Source: Bacillota bacterium (lineage in GTDB: Bacteria; Bacillota; Clostridia; Peptostreptococcales; Anaerovoracaceae). Taken from it: a stretch of 13,433 bases of DNA. The stretch lies in assembly GCA_017619985.1 (NCBI GenBank), contig JAFZRG010000060.1:1-13433 (forward strand), written 5' to 3'. A program made the position numbers and the translations under genes. Each line of letters begins with the position of its first letter. Position 1 is the first letter of the stretch. Below are positions 12,934 to 13,433 of the stretch, one piece after another. The notes below the pieces were generated by a model that was not told where the DNA came from, ran no database searches, and saw only the letters and a list, made by a program, of their open reading frames with translations.

Positions 12934-13433
12934 ATGAAGAAAATTCTATCCATCATCATCGTGATCATCATGATCCTCGGCTGGATCTTTTCGGTCAACG
13001 GCTTCGGGGAAGGCGGTTCCGTTGCGGACCGCATGAAGCTCGGCCTCGACATGATCGGCGGCGTATCCGTCGTTCTGGAGGCCGATACCGATGCGACCGG
13101 AAGCGAACTGAAATCGCTCATGGATCAGGTGCAGGCGGTCATGGAAAGACGTGTGAACGAGATGGGTCTTTCCGAGCCTGTCATCACCGTCGAGAACGAG
13201 AACCGCATCCGCATCGAGCTGCCGGGCGCGCAGAACGCGCAGGAAGCCATCGAGTCCATCGGCAAGACGGCGCAGCTGTCGTTCCGCACGGCGGACAATC
13301 AGGTCGTCGTGACCGGCGAGAACGTCAGGAACGCGACCGCGGAAGTCTATCAGGGTACGCAGAGCAACCTGATCGGCACGTATTCGGTCCACCTCGAATT
13401 CGACTCCGCCGGAACGGATGCGTTCGCGGAAGC
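12934..13433 (+). CDS. secD: Protein translocase subunit SecD (3' end cut off by the window)
   Basis: SecD with SecF uses the proton-motive force to help pull proteins out of the SecYEG channel. The visible 166 codons show a first membrane helix (about residues 3-20), the family motif MKLGLDMIGGVSVVLEA (34-50), and the start of the large external P1 domain with RRVNEMGLSEPVI (72-84), RIRIELPGA and IGKTAQLSFRTA. No stop occurs before the window ends. The ribosome site is modest (AAGGGA, 12917-12922, eleven bases upstream). It may or may not be fused to SecF; that cannot be seen here. Confidence 0.95.
   Translation, partial: MKKILSIIIVIIMILGWIFSVNGFGEGGSVADRMKLGLDMIGGVSVVLEADTDATGSELKSLMDQVQAVMERRVNEMGLSEPVITVENENRIRIELPGAQNAQEAIESIGKTAQLSFRTADNQVVVTGENVRNATAEVYQGTQSNLIGTYSVHLEFDSAGTDAFAE

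Noticed and set aside
1..13433. CRISPR array, insertion sequence, prophage or toxin-antitoxin genes
   Set aside because: No regularly spaced repeats, transposase, integrase or paired small toxin genes were found; the only direct repeat noted is the tRNA 3' end copy.

Overview
This window looks like chromosomal housekeeping DNA from a moderately GC-rich member of the Bacillota, probably class Clostridia. The case rests on gene content: SepF and DivIVA, an RqcH/NFACT protein, YicC-Gmk-RpoZ, a KhpA KH-domain protein, and consensus sigma-A promoters, several with an extended TGn -10. I cannot name the genus. There is no prophage, insertion sequence, CRISPR array or toxin-antitoxin module.

Layout. 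(1) Bases 1-1885: the 3' part of ffh, then rpsP and khpA, ended by an intrinsic terminator. (2) Bases 1919-3363: rimM and trmD from an extended -10 promoter, separated by a strongly folded RNA of about 135 nt that starts just after the rimM stop. (3) Bases 3344-8394: a membrane-anchored HlyD-like protein whose promoter predicts a leaderless mRNA, then yggS, sepF, divIVA, lspA, an RluD-type pseudouridine synthase and a flavin reductase, all abutting or overlapping, ended by a bidirectional terminator. (4) Bases 8395-10157: on the minus strand, rqcH (NFACT); between its stop and the terminator sits a consensus minus-strand promoter that could drive a small RNA of about 90 nt. (5) Bases 10158-12077: yicC, gmk and rpoZ on the plus strand, with yicC and rqcH read from overlapping divergent promoters. 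(6) Bases 12079-12326: a minus-strand tRNA-Leu(CAA) with its terminator, a hairpin-rich spacer, and a second copy of the tRNA's last 21 bases. (7) Bases 12400-13433: yajC and the start of secD, separated by an attenuator-like hairpin.

Together the genes serve protein targeting and export (SRP, YajC, SecD, LspA), ribosome and tRNA maturation (S16, RimM, TrmD, RluD), ribosome rescue (RqcH), RNA binding or decay (KhpA, YicC), transcription and nucleotide supply (RpoZ, Gmk) and division-site or pole organisation (SepF, DivIVA). Expected neighbours are missing: rplS after trmD, ylmG/ylmH between sepF and divIVA, and a DUF370/remA gene between yicC and gmk.

The best candidates for something undescribed are non-coding: the folded RNA between rimM and trmD, the promoter-plus-terminator unit after rqcH, and the duplicated tRNA 3' end with its hairpins. 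No new multi-gene protein system is visible.
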